A DNA stretch of 64,000 nucleotides from Clostridium thermobutyricum DSM 4928 (GTDB lineage Bacteria; Bacillota; Clostridia; Clostridiales; Clostridiaceae), in contig NZ_LTAY01000059.1 in the NCBI RefSeq assembly GCF_002050515.1, forward strand, positions 124,001 through 188,000, written 5' to 3'. The translations under genes and the position numbers were made by a program. Shown piece by piece: positions 62,935 to 64,000 of this stretch (position 1 is its first letter; every line of letters begins with the position of its first letter). The notes under the pieces were generated by a model. That model was not told the origin of the DNA and searched no databases. It worked only from the letters and a program-made list of their open reading frames with translations.

Positions 62935-63225
62935 ATGAGAAAGGTGTTAAAGGGTAAAAATCTAATATTCTTACTATTAAGTGGAATTTTTCTTATTGGG
63001 TTTGTAAAGCAAGAGATAGCTTTGAATGATATAAAGAAAGATATATCCACTAAAAAAACTGAATTACAGCAGTTGAAAGATAAGAATAAAATACTAGAGG
63101 AAAAAATAAAAATTGCAAATACAGATGAATATATTGAGACCTTAGCTAGAGAAAGACTTGACATGGTTAAACCAGGTGAAGAAGTAATAAAAGACAAAAA
63201 AGGTGACTCAAATTCAAAAAATTAG
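62935..63225 (+). CDS. divIC: septum formation initiator DivIC/FtsB-like
   Basis: A 96-residue single-pass divisome protein. It has a short cytosolic start, a membrane helix (about 10-25), a leucine-zipper-like coiled coil (about 28-60, 'IKKDISTKKTELQQLKDKNK') and the conserved 'DEYIETLARERLDMVKPGE'. The ribosome site (GGGG) is weak. Position behind yabPQ is as in Bacillus. Confidence 0.9.
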   Translation: MRKVLKGKNLIFLLLSGIFLIGFVKQEIALNDIKKDISTKKTELQQLKDKNKILEEKIKIANTDEYIETLARERLDMVKPGEEVIKDKKGDSNSKN

Positions 63226-63283
63226 GTTATTATTATTTAATAGCATATATATTTATTTAAAATTAAGGAGGAATCTTTTAAAG

Positions 63284-63691
63284 ATGAGCTTAGCGGCAGG
63301 AAACATATTAGAAGGTAAAGTGGTAAACATCACAAATTTCGGAGCGTTTGTAGAGGTAGAAGGTGGAAGTACTGGTTTAGTCCATATTTCTGAAGTAGCA
63401 GATTCTTTTGTAAAAGATATAAAAGAACATTTAAAAGAGGGAGATAAGGTTAAGGTTAAAGTTATTTCAATTGAAGATAATGGAAAAATAAGCTTATCTA
63501 TAAAACAGGGAACACCAAAACCAAAAAAATCTACTAAACCTGCAGACTTCGATTGGACATCAGAAAAGAAAAAGGTATCAGGAAACTTCGAAGATAAACT
63601 TTCTAAGTTTCTAAAAGATAGCGAAGAAAGAATGATTGATGTTAAAAAACACCAAGAATTCAGAGGAAAGAACAGTAAAAAGAACTATTAA
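63284..63691 (+). CDS. S1-domain RNA-binding protein (YabR-like)
   Basis: A 135-residue protein with one S1 domain (about 4-75: 'GNILEGKVVNITNFGAFVEV', 'GLVHISEVAD', 'VKVKVISIEDNGKISLSIKQ') and a basic, disordered tail. It resembles B. subtilis YabR (general stress protein 13 type). ATG 63284 follows AAGGAGG; a longer frame reaching upstream into divIC has no ribosome site. Role in translation or RNA binding is inferred from the fold. Confidence 0.9.
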   Translation: MSLAAGNILEGKVVNITNFGAFVEVEGGSTGLVHISEVADSFVKDIKEHLKEGDKVKVKVISIEDNGKISLSIKQGTPKPKKSTKPADFDWTSEKKKVSGNFEDKLSKFLKDSEERMIDVKKHQEFRGKNSKKNY

Positions 63692-63739
63692 TTAGTTAAT
63701 TTGAAGAAATGAATTTATATAAATCTATTGAATTAGAAA

Positions 63740-63772
63740 AGTCTTTAATCAGCATGATTAAAGGCTTTTTAT
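63740..63772 (+). terminator. terminator after the S1-domain gene
   Basis: 12-bp stem (63740-63751 with 63755-63766, one G-T pair), 3-base loop, five T. Confidence 0.85.
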
Positions 63773-63822
63773 TAAATTAAATAAAAAAATATATATTAAA
63801 TAAAAAAAATTCAAAAAAAGCG

Positions 63823-63851
63823 TTGACATAAATATATACATACTATATAAT
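63823..63851 (+). promoter_or_regulatory. tRNA-Leu promoter
   Basis: Consensus TTGACA (63823-63828), 17-bp spacer and TATAAT (63846-63851), 34 bp before the tRNA. Confidence 0.9.
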
Positions 63852-63884
63852 AAACCTTGTCGTCAGGGACAAAACAAATTTTAA

Positions 63885-63973
63885 GCCGAAGTGGCGGAAC
63901 TGGCAGACGCACAGGACTTAAAATCCTGCGGTGGTTAAACACCGTACCGGTTCGATTCCGGTCTTCGGCACCA
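63885..63973 (+). tRNA. tRNA-Leu (anticodon UAA)
   Basis: Acceptor arms GCCGAAG (63885-63891) and CTTCGGC (63963-63969) pair fully. The anticodon stem CAGGA/TCCTG encloses the loop CTTAAAA with anticodon TAA, a long variable arm follows as in class II tRNAs, and the T-loop 'GGTTCGATTCC' is present. The 3' CCA is encoded. UUA is the preferred leucine codon in this AT-rich genome. Confidence 0.97.
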
Positions 63974-64000
63974 AAATTTTTTTGCTTGATAGATAATTTA

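Noticed and set aside
63203-63283. Upstream extension of the S1-domain frame into divIC
   Set aside because: The extension overlaps divIC, lacks a ribosome site, and family members begin at the ATG behind AAGGAGG (63284).
1-64000. CRISPR array, prophage, restriction or toxin-antitoxin system
   Set aside because: No regularly spaced repeats of CRISPR type and no recognisable Cas, phage, methylase, nuclease or toxin genes were found on either strand.

Overview
The window is low-GC, AT-rich chromosomal DNA from a spore-forming Firmicute, most likely a Clostridium sensu stricto. The base composition, the strong AGGAGG-type ribosome sites, the sporulation genes (spoVT, spoVB, yabP, yabQ) and the gene order all point that way. 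The backbone follows the Bacillus/Clostridium origin-proximal order: metG - tatD - yabE - rnmV - ksgA, then purR - glmU - prs, then pth - mfd - prsA - spoVT - spoVB - mazG - hup - rqcP - yabP - yabQ - divIC - S1 protein. No species is claimed. No prophage, CRISPR array or rRNA is seen.

Region by region. 1-8.5 kb: the 3' end of metG, a MetRS-like paralog with altered signature motifs, a candidate small RNA, a Crp/Fnr regulator, tatD, a 3D-domain cell-wall protein behind a long structured leader, rnmV-ksgA, and a Lys/Glu/Cys-rich protein behind a sigma-E-like promoter. 8.5-13.4 kb: a membrane-anchored protein with an Mrp-type Fe-S carrier and a ferredoxin, a short clostridial protein, a degV-padR operon with an operator-like repeat array, and a DUF3048 lipoprotein. 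13.5-23.2 kb: anaerobic ribonucleotide reductase (nrdD), a NifV/Re-citrate-synthase-like enzyme with aconitase, two transporters, then nrdG-pepA. 23.2-35 kb: mixed housekeeping and accessory genes (lipoproteins, asnS with an Asn T-box, a phosphoesterase, M24 peptidase, a keto-acid decarboxylase, nupC, murC).

34.8-38.3 kb is purR-glmU-prs. Between prs and pth, which lie close together in Bacillus, sits about 13.7 kb of extra DNA. It opens with a decayed insertion-sequence end, followed by a CcpA-type-controlled mglBAC galactose ABC operon that ends in an unlisted 53-residue membrane protein. Next comes a YesN/YesM two-component system fused in one operon to two extracellular sugar-binding proteins, and then an OmpR-type two-component system with an HtrA-like protein that has lost all three catalytic residues. 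52-64 kb returns to the conserved backbone and ends with tRNA-Leu(UAA).

How the genes work together: translation and RNA maturation (metG, asnS, rnmV, ksgA, pth, rqcP, tRNA), wall and envelope building (murC, glmU, yabE, prsA, spoVB), sporulation, nucleotide supply (nrdDG, purR, prs, nupC) and sugar sensing/uptake (mgl plus YesMN). The most unusual points are the pseudoprotease beside a two-component system, the binding-protein-coupled sugar sensor, the altered MetRS paralog with its neighbouring candidate sRNA, and several RNA or operator structures: the degV-padR repeat array, the hairpin that hides the spoVB ribosome site, and the stem-loop at the predicted 5' end of the mrp operon.
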